64,000 nt of DNA from Pedobacter hiemivivus (GCF_004331685.1 NZ_SJSM01000006.1:1-64000); one strand, 5' to 3'; positions 27,929 to 36,478 are shown, counted from the stretch's first letter. Translations and numbers: made by a program. The notes: generated by a model from the letters alone, not told the origin.

Positions 27929-29107
27929 TTAAAACAATCGCTTTACCATATCTCCTAAAATCACTGCCCCATCCTTTTCCGTAAATTCAACCAGGTTAAT
28001 ACCTGGCTGTTTCCCCAATTCAAAACTGCCAAAACGCCTGTCGATTCCCAAAAATTCCGCCCCGTTAAAGGTAGCCCATTTCAGTAATTGTTCAGTTGGC
28101 ACATCAAAGCGTTCCTGCAGTAAGTTCATCTCCGAAAGAATACTTAAACTATCATTACTAGCCAGGCTATCTGTCCCTAAAGTAATCCTTATACCCGCAG
28201 CCCTCATCATGTTTACATCAGGCAACATATTTTCTATATATAAATTTGCATGTGGACATAAGCACCAATACAAATTGGGATGAATACTTGTGGCAAAAGC
28301 TACATCAGCAGCTGTGGTATAGGTATTATGTACCAGTAAGGTTTTCAAATCCGATGATAGCAGCGGCAGATAAGTCTGCAGCGATGTTTTTCCTGAGGGC
28401 TTAAAAAAGCTAATATCCTGTCCTAAAAACTTAAAAAGTGCTAAAAAACCACCTGTCTTTTGTTCAAAAAAAGCGTTTTCATCCGCTGTCTCCTGATTAT
28501 GAATCGTCAATGGCCCATCCTGATATTGCGCATAGACATTCAGTTCCTGAAACAATTCGGGAGATACGGAATAAGGAGCATGAGGCACAATAGAAACTGG
28601 CAAAGGACTCAGATCATCTTTAAACTGCTTAGCCCTTTTCATTGCTTCTTTAGCCAGATCTGGATTAAAACCCATAATCTCCAAAAACGAGTGATAATAA
28701 ACAGGGGTATTCACTTTCAACGCTTTTGAAATGAGTTGATTACAAATATCTCCAACGGCAACTATCCCATTTTCATACATCTCAATATCGGCCTTTAATA
28801 TGGCTAGATTTAACTCATATTCGTCAGAAGTTCTCAGTTTAATCACCGACTTCACAAAGTCAGGCAAGCCTGTATGCTTCGGAATTTGACCTTTAAGATT
28901 CGACAACTCGATATGGCAATGTGTATTTACAAAACCAGGAACCAACAAGCCTTCATGAAATTGAATGTCATTTATTTGCTTTTCCTTCGCTTCCTGAGGG
29001 GTATAAACACCTTTAATAGCACCGATCGAATCAATCGAAAGCACTCCATTTTTTATTGGCGGACCAACTACAGGATAAACATAGCTTGCTGAAATATGAG
29101 AAATCAT
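27929..29107 (-). CDS. Amidohydrolase family metal-dependent deaminase or hydrolase
   Basis: This protein (392 residues from ATG 29107) belongs to the ATZ/TRZ-type branch of the amidohydrolase superfamily. It shows GFVNTHCHIELSNLKG as the metal-binding HxH, HAPYSVSP and HNQET as further ligand and substrate positions, LVHNTY, and LGTDSLASN with the catalytic aspartate. Family members deaminate nucleobases, aminodeoxyfutalosine or triazines; the sequence alone does not tell which. ATG 29107 was preferred over a TTG two codons upstream. It is divergent from the WYL regulator (85 bases apart) and is the likely first gene of the long operon reaching the tat genes. Confidence 0.8.
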   Translation of the reverse strand: MISHISASYVYPVVGPPIKNGVLSIDSIGAIKGVYTPQEAKEKQINDIQFHEGLLVPGFVNTHCHIELSNLKGQIPKHTGLPDFVKSVIKLRTSDEYELNLAILKADIEMYENGIVAVGDICNQLISKALKVNTPVYYHSFLEIMGFNPDLAKEAMKRAKQFKDDLSPLPVSIVPHAPYSVSPELFQELNVYAQYQDGPLTIHNQETADENAFFEQKTGGFLALFKFLGQDISFFKPSGKTSLQTYLPLLSSDLKTLLVHNTYTTAADVAFATSIHPNLYWCLCPHANLYIENMLPDVNMMRAAGIRITLGTDSLASNDSLSILSEMNLLQERFDVPTEQLLKWATFNGAEFLGIDRRFGSFELGKQPGINLVEFTEKDGAVILGDMVKRLF

Positions 29108-29168
29108 ACGCAAATAAAAGATTTTTCCATCTAAAAACTACTATAGGCTATTTTATATAGAGATCAAT

Positions 29169-29176
29169 TATATTTG
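29169..29176 (+). promoter_or_regulatory. -7 box of the WYL regulator gene
   Basis: TATATTTG matches TAnnTTTG exactly and ends 15 bases before the ATG at 29192. A purine-rich AGGGAG (178-183 of the 29 kb segment) lies between as a likely ribosome binding site. No clear TTTG is present at -33. The site lies in the divergent interval shared with the amidohydrolase gene. Confidence 0.45.
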
Positions 29177-29191
29177 TAGGGAGAACAACTT

Positions 29192-29884
29192 ATGAACCGA
29201 ATAGACCGACTTTTTGGAATACTTTTATTACTACAAACGAAGAAATATATTTCTGCGGATAAAATCGCGGATCAATTTCAAATTAGTACCCGAACGGTCT
29301 ATCGTGACATTAAGGCTTTGCTAGAACAAGGTGTTCCCATCAGTTTCGAACAACCCAGGGGATATTATATTGTTCAAGGATATTTCTTACCGCCAGTTTC
29401 TTTTTCTTCAGATGAAGCGAATGCCTTACTGATCATGGAGCGAATGGTATCGCGTTTTGCAGACAAATCCATCTTCACCAATTACACTTCGGCGCTAAAC
29501 AAGGTCAAGGCGGTATTGAAACATGCTCAAAAGGAAAAACTGGAACTCCTTAATGAAAGCATCAAATTTCAACTGAACCACGAATGGATGAATGAGGAAT
29601 TTGATCATCTGGCTGATCTGCAGAATGCCATTTCGGGCAAGTATATCATCGAGATCGACTATCAGAACCAAAATAAAGAAAGCAGCAAGCGCGAAGTTGA
29701 GGCGATTGGACTCGTATTTTACGCATACAACTGGCACTTGATTGCCTGGTGCCATTTGCGTAATGAGTACCGTGACTTTAGAGTTTCCCGTATTGTAAAG
29801 GTCCGCAACCTTGAAATCCCTTACCGTAAAACGGTCCATATGGCATTAAATGAATACATGAAGTCGCTGCCGGTAAATTATTAA
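29192..29884 (+). CDS. WYL-domain transcriptional regulator (YafY-type)
   Basis: The 230-residue protein has an N-terminal winged helix of the DeoR/HTH_11 kind (about 3-60; ISADKIADQFQISTRTVYRD) and a C-terminal WYL domain (about 135-215; YAYNWHLIAWCHLRNEYRDF). The eponymous motif reads W-H-L here. WYL domains bind nucleic-acid-like or other small ligands and control DNA binding. It is divergent from the amidohydrolase operon, so that operon is one plausible target. The DinB-like gene 98 bases downstream on the same strand is another. Confidence 0.88.
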   Translation: MNRIDRLFGILLLLQTKKYISADKIADQFQISTRTVYRDIKALLEQGVPISFEQPRGYYIVQGYFLPPVSFSSDEANALLIMERMVSRFADKSIFTNYTSALNKVKAVLKHAQKEKLELLNESIKFQLNHEWMNEEFDHLADLQNAISGKYIIEIDYQNQNKESSKREVEAIGLVFYAYNWHLIAWCHLRNEYRDFRVSRIVKVRNLEIPYRKTVHMALNEYMKSLPVNY

Positions 29885-29981
29885 ATAATTTAATTGTAAT
29901 TCAAAAAACAGACTGCCATAGGGTTGTCAGCGCCCCTTCTTTAATTTGTGTTATTAATCCAAACATTAAAAACACAATATT

Positions 29982-30473
29982 ATGAGCAGAATTAAAATGT
30001 TCCTTAAAGAAATGGAAGAGACAGCAGTAACCACCCGTAAAATGCTGGAAAGGATACCAAACGATAAATTTGACTGGCAGCCACATCCTAAAAGCATGAC
30101 GGTAAAAAGACTGGCCACCCACATTGCTGAACTTCCGTCCTGGGTTCCCATGGCCCTGACGACTGATGAGCTTGATTTTGCAGACAATCCTTATCAGCAG
30201 GAAAACGTAAATACCACAGAAGAGTTGCTAGCTTACTTCGAAAGATCATTGCAGGATGGACGCAGCCACCTTATCGAAAAGTATGAAGAAGTTCTGGACA
30301 AAGACTGGACGCTACGAAATGGAAAACAGGTTTATAGTGTAGAGCCTAAGGCCGATGTAATCCGTATGAGCTTAAATCAAATTGTGCATCACCGGGCCCA
30401 GCTAGGTGTGTATCTAAGATTAATGGATATCCCTATTCCGGGTAGTTACGGACCAAGTGCCGATGAAATGTAG
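29982..30473 (+). CDS. DinB-family protein
   Basis: This 163-residue four-helix-bundle protein has the DinB/YfiT metal-binding pattern: a histidine in LATHIAELPSW and the HHR pair in SLNQIVHHRAQLGVYLR. Members are thiol-dependent transferases (for example using bacillithiol) or have no known activity. The name DinB comes from the B. subtilis damage-inducible gene and does not mean DNA polymerase IV. It is downstream of the WYL regulator in the same direction. Confidence 0.85.
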   Translation: MSRIKMFLKEMEETAVTTRKMLERIPNDKFDWQPHPKSMTVKRLATHIAELPSWVPMALTTDELDFADNPYQQENVNTTEELLAYFERSLQDGRSHLIEKYEEVLDKDWTLRNGKQVYSVEPKADVIRMSLNQIVHHRAQLGVYLRLMDIPIPGSYGPSADEM

Positions 30474-30511
30474 GCTTAAAGTTCAAAGCATAAAAATATT
30501 TTTATAGTTTA

Positions 30512-30555
30512 TATGGGTATAAATTGATTCCTTTGTAAATAAATTTATACCCATA
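30512..30555 (+). promoter_or_regulatory. 14-bp inverted repeat bracketing a -7-like box ahead of rluF
   Basis: TATGGGTATAAATT (30512-30525) is repeated in perfect inverted form at 30542-30555, with a 16-base spacer. Inside the spacer TTCCTTTG (30528-30535) matches seven of eight positions of TAnnTTTG. The second arm ends 3 bases before the ATG of the pseudouridine synthase gene. This could be a repressor operator over the promoter, or a hairpin in the message leader masking the start. Confidence 0.55.
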
Positions 30556-30558
30556 CCC

Positions 30559-31599
30559 ATGTCTGACTCTACCACACGGTTAAATAAATACATTAGTGAA
30601 AGCGGTTTATGCTCGAGAAGAGCGGCCGACAGATATATTGAGCAAGGAAATGTATATATCAACGGCAGAAAAGCCAAAGTAGGTGACAAGGTATATTTTG
30701 GTGACGTCATCACTGTCAACGGACAGACGATAGAGCCAAAAGAGGTTGACAGCACTATTTTAATCGCTTATAACAAACCTGTAGGAATAACCAGCACAAC
30801 TGAAGCTGGAGTTAAAAGCAATATGGTTGACCATGTGAACCATAGCGATAGAGTATTCCCTATCGGACGTCTGGATAAAGACTCACAAGGACTGATCTTC
30901 TTAACAAATAATGGCGACCTGGTAAATAAAATTTTAAGGGCTGGCAATAATCACGAAAAAGAATACCTGGTTACTGTAAATAAACCAATTACCGAATCTT
31001 TTATTTCCGGTATGGCTAAAGGCGTTCCGGTATTGGGCGTGATGACAAAAAAATGTAAGGTAAAACAAGAGAGTACTTTTGTATTTAGAATTATATTGGT
31101 TCAAGGCCTAAACCGTCAGATCAGGAGAATGTGTGAGCATTTTGGATTTGAGGTAACCAAACTGGAAAGAGTAAGGATCATGAACGTTAGCTTAAAGGGT
31201 ATTCCTGTAGGCGAATGGAGAGAACTTACACCAGAAGAGCAAACTGAGATATTTAACCTTGTTGCAAAATCAAGCGCATTAGAGGCTGCATCGGCTCCTA
31301 AACGTGTAAATAAAAAACCTAAGGCACAAGCTGAAGAAGATTTATCGGAGAATGTTACGCCTGGAAGAACTAAAGGAAAAAGACCTGGTAAAAAAGCTCC
31401 TGGTTCTGTGACCAGAGAAGAGCGTGCACCTGGTGGAAAGGGTAAATCTTTTGGTAAAGTGCCGGCAAGCAAATCAAGAGGAGGAGGCGCAGCGAGTAGC
31501 GATTGGTTTAAAGCAGGTGGTCCTAGCAAAAGACCAGTTAAACCTGGTAATGGTAGATCTGGAGCTCCGGCTGCAAAAACCAGAAGCCCTAAACGATAG
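30559..31599 (+). CDS. rluF: 23S rRNA pseudouridine synthase, RluF/RluB type, with basic tail
   Basis: The protein (346 residues) has an S4 RNA-binding domain (about 5-55; [20 protein letters not shown]) and an RsuA/RluB/RluF-family synthase domain with catalytic D106 in [15 protein letters not shown]. It isomerises uridine in 23S rRNA; RluF (U2604) is the closest named type by feel, RluB being the alternative. Residues from about 245 to 346 form a low-complexity tail rich in Lys, Gly, Pro and Arg, absent from E. coli enzymes of this family. A perfect inverted repeat stands just upstream. Confidence 0.87.
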   Translation: MSDSTTRLNKYISESGLCSRRAADRYIEQGNVYINGRKAKVGDKVYFGDVITVNGQTIEPKEVDSTILIAYNKPVGITSTTEAGVKSNMVDHVNHSDRVFPIGRLDKDSQGLIFLTNNGDLVNKILRAGNNHEKEYLVTVNKPITESFISGMAKGVPVLGVMTKKCKVKQESTFVFRIILVQGLNRQIRRMCEHFGFEVTKLERVRIMNVSLKGIPVGEWRELTPEEQTEIFNLVAKSSALEAASAPKRVNKKPKAQAEEDLSENVTPGRTKGKRPGKKAPGSVTREERAPGGKGKSFGKVPASKSRGGGAASSDWFKAGGPSKRPVKPGNGRSGAPAAKTRSPKR

Positions 31600-31648
31600 G
31601 CTTTTATACCTTTACCCCACAATTACAATCTGTATTGCATTTTTTTGG

Positions 31649-31656
31649 TAACTTTG
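31649..31656 (+). promoter_or_regulatory. Possible -7 box for rlmN
   Basis: TAACTTTG fits TAnnTTTG exactly and ends 7 bases before the rlmN ATG, the same geometry as at lutB. No -33 element is seen at the usual spacing. If used, the message would be almost leaderless. Confidence 0.4.
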
Positions 31657-31663
31657 CATTTAA

Positions 31664-32713
31664 ATGCCTACTACAAATAAAATAGATATTCGTTCATTAG
31701 ACCTGCCACAGCTTCAACAGCACTTTACGGCTATGAAGGAACCTGCCTATAGGGCAAAACAGGTCTACCAGTGGCTTTGGGAAAAATCAGCCCGTTCATT
31801 TACAGAAATGAGCAATCTTTCCAAAGACCTTAGAAATAAGTTGGATGAGCATTATGCGATTAATGTTGTAGAGGTAAACAACTCACAGTTCAGCAACGAC
31901 CATACTATCAAAAATGCATTTAGACTGTACGATGGAAATATCGTAGAGGGTGTTTTGATTCCAATGGAAGACCGCATGACTGCTTGTGTAAGCTCACAAG
32001 TAGGTTGTAGTTTAACCTGTAAGTTCTGCGCCACAGGTTATATGGATCGCAAACGAAATCTAAATGCTGACGAAATTTATGACCAGGTCGTACTGATCGA
32101 TCAACAGGCAAAGAAAAACTATAATGTTCCCCTTACCAATATTGTTTACATGGGTATGGGAGAGCCACTGCTAAATTATGCCAATGTGATGAAATCTATT
32201 GAGCGCATTACTGCTCCTGATGGATTAAATATGTCGTACAAACGCATCACGGTTTCTACAGCGGGTATTGCTAAAATGATAAAAAAACTTGCCGATGATG
32301 GTGCTAAATTTAATCTGGCCCTGTCACTTCATGCGGCGAATGACAAAAAGCGAAATGAGATTATGCCAATTAATGAGGCCAATTCATTAAAAGCACTTGC
32401 GGAGTCGTTAAAATATTATTTTGCCAAAACTAAGAACCCTGTAACCTACGAATACATCGTTTTCAATAATTTTAATGATGAAATTGAGGATGCAATGGAA
32501 CTGGCAAAGTTCTGTAAACATGTACCTTGTAAAGTAAACCTGATTGAGTACAACCCTATCCAGTTTGCTGATTTCCTTAATGCTGAAGGAGACAAGATAG
32601 ACGCGTTTTCTAACTACCTAAAAAATCAAGGCATCACAACAAACATCAGACGCAGTCGTGGTAAAGATATTGATGCTGCCTGTGGACAACTAGCCGTTAA
32701 GGAACAAAATTAA
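31664..32713 (+). CDS. rlmN: Dual-specificity RNA methyltransferase RlmN
   Basis: RlmN (349 residues) is a radical-SAM enzyme that methylates C2 of A2503 in 23S rRNA and A37 of some tRNAs. The iron-sulfur cluster ligands are C115-x3-C119-x2-C122 (GCSLTCKFCATGY). The two catalytic cysteines expected for RlmN/Cfr fall at C108 and C340, with spacing matching the E. coli enzyme (C118, C355). MGMGEPLLNY is the SAM-binding motif. It is complete and follows the pseudouridine synthase gene on the same strand. Confidence 0.97.
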   Translation: MPTTNKIDIRSLDLPQLQQHFTAMKEPAYRAKQVYQWLWEKSARSFTEMSNLSKDLRNKLDEHYAINVVEVNNSQFSNDHTIKNAFRLYDGNIVEGVLIPMEDRMTACVSSQVGCSLTCKFCATGYMDRKRNLNADEIYDQVVLIDQQAKKNYNVPLTNIVYMGMGEPLLNYANVMKSIERITAPDGLNMSYKRITVSTAGIAKMIKKLADDGAKFNLALSLHAANDKKRNEIMPINEANSLKALAESLKYYFAKTKNPVTYEYIVFNNFNDEIEDAMELAKFCKHVPCKVNLIEYNPIQFADFLNAEGDKIDAFSNYLKNQGITTNIRRSRGKDIDAACGQLAVKEQN

Positions 32714-32759
32714 GCGCCCTTTTAACCAGTGTAACCCTAAAACACATTAGATTGACAGC

Positions 32760-33458
32760 ATGATGCTGTTTAACCGTTTTTTAGGCGACCTCGTTGCCCT
32801 CTTATTCCCCAACCTATGTTGTGGCTGTTACACCTCTCTATATCATGGTGAGGACCAGTTATGCACTAGATGTATTTATCATCTTCCTTATACCGATCAT
32901 CATCTCCATAAAGAGAATGGAGCCGCCAGACAGTTGTGGGGCCGTCTACCCTGCCATGCAGTCATGTCATTACTCTATTTTAAAAAGGGAGCTCGCACAC
33001 AAAACATCATCCATCATCTAAAGTACCGGGACCGCAAAGATCTAGGAATAAAGCTTGGGGGCATGATTGCTCAAAAGCTATTGATGAATCCTGCGTATGA
33101 TGATGTCGATTTGATTATCCCAGTGCCGTTGCATCGCCGCAGGGAACACCAAAGAGGCTACAACCAAAGTTTATGTGTAGCGCAAGGAATTTCATCGACA
33201 TTAAAAATCCCGGTAAACACCCGTTGTTTGTTGCGTACACAAGCAACCACAACTCAAACTAAAAAAGGACGATACAAACGATTTGAAAATATGAAGCAAG
33301 TATTTTCAATTGTGGAGTTAGCCAGCCTTAAAGACAAGCACATTTTACTGGTTGATGATGTCATAACAACCGGCGCTACATTAGAAGCTTGCGGGATCGT
33401 TTTGTTTGAAGCTGGAATTAGCAAGCTCAGCATTGCCACTGTTGCATTTGCCAAGTAA
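32760..33458 (+). CDS. ComF-family amidophosphoribosyltransferase-like protein
   Basis: The 232-residue protein has an N-terminal zinc-finger-like set of cysteines (NLCCGCYTSLYHGEDQLCTRC) and a C-terminal type-I phosphoribosyltransferase domain with the PRPP loop LLVDDVITTGATLEAC (about residues 198-213). ComF is needed late in DNA uptake in naturally competent bacteria, perhaps acting on incoming single-stranded DNA; many non-competent bacteria carry it too. No other competence gene is in the window. A hairpin at 33472-33508 follows the stop. Confidence 0.88.
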   Translation: MMLFNRFLGDLVALLFPNLCCGCYTSLYHGEDQLCTRCIYHLPYTDHHLHKENGAARQLWGRLPCHAVMSLLYFKKGARTQNIIHHLKYRDRKDLGIKLGGMIAQKLLMNPAYDDVDLIIPVPLHRRREHQRGYNQSLCVAQGISSTLKIPVNTRCLLRTQATTTQTKKGRYKRFENMKQVFSIVELASLKDKHILLVDDVITTGATLEACGIVLFEAGISKLSIATVAFAK

Positions 33459-33471
33459 AAATCTTTCCTAA

Positions 33472-33508
33472 GGAAAACAGGCTCTCTTCTCATTAGAGCC
33501 TGTTTTCC
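33472..33508 (+). terminator. 14-bp hairpin after comF-like gene
   Basis: GGAAAACAGGCTCT (33472-33485) pairs perfectly with 33495-33508 across a 9-base loop, 13 bases after the stop codon. It lacks a clean T-run on the plus strand, so termination strength is uncertain. Confidence 0.6.
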
Positions 33509-33548
33509 CCGAAAAAACAATTTTATGACAAAAAAAACTTCCAATATA

Positions 33549-33579
33549 TTTGGCAATTCAAAAATAATTCCCACCTTTG
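33549..33579 (+). promoter_or_regulatory. Bacteroidota-type promoter with no coding gene downstream
   Basis: TTTG (33549-33552), a 19-base spacer, then CACCTTTG (33572-33579), which differs from TAnnTTTG only at the first base. This is one of the best two-part promoter matches in the window. The next feature on the plus strand is a hairpin with a T-rich tail, not a gene, so it may drive a small RNA. Confidence 0.55.
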
Positions 33580-33585
33580 TTGCGA

Positions 33586-33643
33586 GAGCGTTAATTTAAG
33601 GGTCGATAAACTCATTCTTTGAGTTATCGGCCCTTTATCTTTT
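33586..33643 (+). ncRNA. Candidate small RNA (about 55-60 nt)
   Basis: Between the promoter at 33549-33579 and the end of the convergent sensor-kinase gene, the plus strand would give a short transcript of about 55-60 bases ending in a hairpin and a T-rich tract. No open reading frame fits inside. The start is placed about 7 bases after the -7 box and is approximate. The alternative is that the hairpin is simply the terminator of the sensor kinase and the promoter match is chance. Confidence 0.35.
33600..33643. terminator. Hairpin with T-rich tail between convergent units
   Basis: GGGTCGATAA-A-CTCA (33600-33614) pairs with TGAGTTATCGGCCC (33620-33633), with one bulged base and one G-T pair. 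TTTATCTTTT follows on the plus strand. On the minus strand it lies 41 bases beyond the sensor-kinase stop and is followed by T-rich sequence, so it could end transcription both ways. Confidence 0.6.
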
Positions 33644-33683
33644 ACCCCAAAAAGAGTATCCATTCCGCTATTTTTATAAGATT

Positions 33684-36461
33684 TTATTGGTATAAATGAA
33701 TGGAGAGCAGTTCTCTGATTTCTTCAGGTTTGAATGGTTTTAAAATATGTCCATTCATTCCCGATTCTTTAAACTTCCTGTATTCGTTCTGAAGGGTTGA
33801 GGCTGTTAAAGCAATAATGGGAACCATTTTAAAATAATTATCAGGCTGACTTCGAATAATTCGGGTGGCTTCAAAACCGTCCATTCCAGGCATTTTAATA
33901 TCCATAAACACCAAATCATAGCGCTCATCCTTAACCTTATGTATGGCCTCTTCGCCATTAAGGGCAAAATCAATATTCAGCCCAAACTTCCCCAGGATTC
34001 TTTTGGCAATTAACAGATTGATTTCATTATCGTCTACGATAAGTATCCTTTTACCTGTAAATGCTTCGGCTTGCGCAATCAGCTCTCCCCCAGTAGCGAG
34101 CAGAGATGATTTTAAAAAGTTCAAAGTAAAAGAAAAGCAAGTCCCTTCGTCTTCTATACTTTTAACCTCAATCTCGGAATTGTACAACTCCAATAACCTT
34201 TTGGTGATGGCCAGCCCCAAGCCTGTACCGCCATACTTTCTTGAAATATCCGTTTTAGCTTGTGTAAAAGCTTCAAAAATGTAGCTGAGCTTATCTTCAG
34301 GTATACCTATCCCGTTATCACTTACCTCAAAATGAATGGCTATATACTGCTCATCACTCGCTATAAGTTTAAGCTGAAGGATGATTTTACCCTGATATGT
34401 AAACTTAATGGCGTTGCCTAACAAGTTCATCAGAATTTGGTAAAGCCTGGTCTTATCGCCCGAAACAAGCTTAGGGATTTCCTCGTCATATAGCAACACC
34501 AGCTCATTCTCTCTCTTACTCGCATTGACACCTAAAGAAGTCACAATATCCGTAGTTAACGCTTTCATGGAGAACGGCATTAGCTCCAAATGCAGATTAC
34601 CCGTCTCTATTTTTGTGAAGTCCAGGATATCATTAATAATATTGAGCAAATTTTCGCCTGAAAACTTCAGGATATTCAAATCTTCGATTTGCGAAGGCTT
34701 CGGATCATTATCCATCAACAGATGCGTCATCCCTATGACCGCATTCAATGGGGTCCTGATCTCATGACTCATTACAGAAAGAAACATTTCTTTAGCCTCA
34801 CTCAATTGCAAGGCCTGCTCTTTGGCCTCAACCATTTCCCGCTCTACTTGCTTACGCTGAGTAATATCTGTGATTAGGTCAATCTGCCTTTCGAGTTTCC
34901 CTGTCAGCCCCAAAACCGGTGTGGTGGCTACAGAAAGCCAAACCATTGTCCCATCTTTTTTCTTTGCCTCAACTTCTATAGAATAGGCCTGCTTATTTTG
35001 TGCTTTTTCTCTTGCTTCATTAATTAATTGCTGTTGAGCATCATCACTTTCGGCACAAAGTATGTCCCCCAATCTAAATCCATTAAGTTCGGTAGCGGTA
35101 TACCCCGTTAATCGTTCCAGAGATTGATTGACCCAGGTGGTATAACAGTTAGCATCAGAGATGTTGACACCAGTATTCGTCTCACTAGCAACTAATGATA
35201 AGACCTGCAACTCCTCTTCGGCATTTTTCTTGTCAGTTATATCAATAATGATTTCTACTTCTATCTCGACTTTTCCCGCCTCATTAAATACTACAGTATT
35301 ATAAATAGAGATCCATATTGGCTGCTTATCTTTACGGTAAGCCAAGAGGTCGACTGTAAAAGATTGGTTTCTTTTAGTCAACTCCCTTGCGTGTTCCAAA
35401 AGTTCCATATCTGTTCTTGGCCCCGAAATCAAATCCCCTAAACGCTTTCCTTTCAGATCATTCAGATTAAAGCCGGTAATTTTCTCAAAAGCCTCATTTA
35501 CCCAGGTTACATGGTTATTGGCATCGTTTATAACAACCGCATTGTTCACCTTACTGGCGACAAAGGAGAGCTTCATCAGCTCATGCTCCACCTTTTTATT
35601 TTCAGTAATGTCTCTACCATAAGCATACCACTTTTCATTCTTGGTAACCATTGTCCAACTGATCCAGCGAATAACGCCGGATTTACTGACAATCCTAAAG
35701 TCATTCTCGAATTGCTTAATCCCTTTCCTGAGCCCATCTTCAATCGTATTGATCACTCTATTGAGATCTTCACGATGACAAAAACTCCAGATATTTAAAC
35801 CTTCAGCTTCCTCAACACTATATTCCAGCAGATTAGTAACAGCATTATTAATAAACAAGACTATGCCCATTTTATCCAGAATACAATGTATTTCGGGAGA
35901 TACTGCGGAAATATTAAGCAATTCTTCAAAGCGCTGTGCATGAGCAGCGAGTTCCTCACTTTTCCTTTGTAAGGATATATGGGTCATGACTTCCTTAGCC
36001 AGCGTTTGCAGTCCTTCTTTCTGAGCGCTGGTAAATTCCCGTGGCACCGTATCAAAAACACAGACTGTACCCAACTTAAAGCCATTCTCGTCTATTAAGG
36101 GGGCACCGGCATAGGATCTTACATAGGGGATTTCTATTACGGATGGATGATTTTTAAACCGATCATCCTTCAGGGCATCATAAACTTCAAAAACATCATC
36201 ATTCTCGCTGATGATGGTATGTTCACAAAATGAGATTCCTCGCGGAATCTCATTAAATGTAATGCCTATTGAGGATTTGAACCAGACCCTATTTTCATCA
36301 ACCAATGCAATCAATGCAATAGGTGCGCTGCATACAAGTGATGCAAGCTTGGCTATATTATCGAACTGATACTCCGAAGGGGTATCCAGGATATGATAAC
36401 CATGCAGCGCGCTAACGCGATTATTTTCACTAGTTGATGAACGCTGGTCTTTTGATAACAT
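33684..36461 (-). CDS. Hybrid sensor histidine kinase (GAF, three PAS, HisKA, HATPase, receiver)
   Basis: This 925-residue protein has a GAF domain (about 15-170), three PAS domains with PAC extensions (about 180-295, 300-420, 425-545), a dimerisation domain with phospho-acceptor H566 in SHEIRTPLN, an ATPase domain (about 670-795; DNGIGI, GTGLGLAITKRL), and a C-terminal receiver (about 808-920) with D854 in FMDIKMPGMDGF. It has no transmembrane segment or signal peptide, so it senses a cytoplasmic cue. No response regulator or DNA-binding output is encoded next to it. It starts 17 bases after the glyA stop, so read-through from glyA is likely. Confidence 0.92.
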   Translation of the reverse strand: MLSKDQRSSTSENNRVSALHGYHILDTPSEYQFDNIAKLASLVCSAPIALIALVDENRVWFKSSIGITFNEIPRGISFCEHTIISENDDVFEVYDALKDDRFKNHPSVIEIPYVRSYAGAPLIDENGFKLGTVCVFDTVPREFTSAQKEGLQTLAKEVMTHISLQRKSEELAAHAQRFEELLNISAVSPEIHCILDKMGIVLFINNAVTNLLEYSVEEAEGLNIWSFCHREDLNRVINTIEDGLRKGIKQFENDFRIVSKSGVIRWISWTMVTKNEKWYAYGRDITENKKVEHELMKLSFVASKVNNAVVINDANNHVTWVNEAFEKITGFNLNDLKGKRLGDLISGPRTDMELLEHARELTKRNQSFTVDLLAYRKDKQPIWISIYNTVVFNEAGKVEIEVEIIIDITDKKNAEEELQVLSLVASETNTGVNISDANCYTTWVNQSLERLTGYTATELNGFRLGDILCAESDDAQQQLINEAREKAQNKQAYSIEVEAKKKDGTMVWLSVATTPVLGLTGKLERQIDLITDITQRKQVEREMVEAKEQALQLSEAKEMFLSVMSHEIRTPLNAVIGMTHLLMDNDPKPSQIEDLNILKFSGENLLNIINDILDFTKIETGNLHLELMPFSMKALTTDIVTSLGVNASKRENELVLLYDEEIPKLVSGDKTRLYQILMNLLGNAIKFTYQGKIILQLKLIASDEQYIAIHFEVSDNGIGIPEDKLSYIFEAFTQAKTDISRKYGGTGLGLAITKRLLELYNSEIEVKSIEDEGTCFSFTLNFLKSSLLATGGELIAQAEAFTGKRILIVDDNEINLLIAKRILGKFGLNIDFALNGEEAIHKVKDERYDLVFMDIKMPGMDGFEATRIIRSQPDNYFKMVPIIALTASTLQNEYRKFKESGMNGHILKPFKPEEIRELLSIHLYQ

Positions 36462-36478
36462 TTAGCTTTGTAAAGCCG

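Noticed and set aside
29111-29118. A minus-strand -7 box (TTTATTTG) for the amidohydrolase gene
   Set aside because: It ends 3 bases before the chosen ATG and has a mismatch at a key position; transcription would begin inside the gene.
31116-31622. A long minus-strand frame opposite the pseudouridine synthase tail
   Set aside because: It is a Pro/Leu/Gly-rich mirror of the low-complexity Lys/Gly/Pro tail coded on the plus strand, with no recognisable domain.
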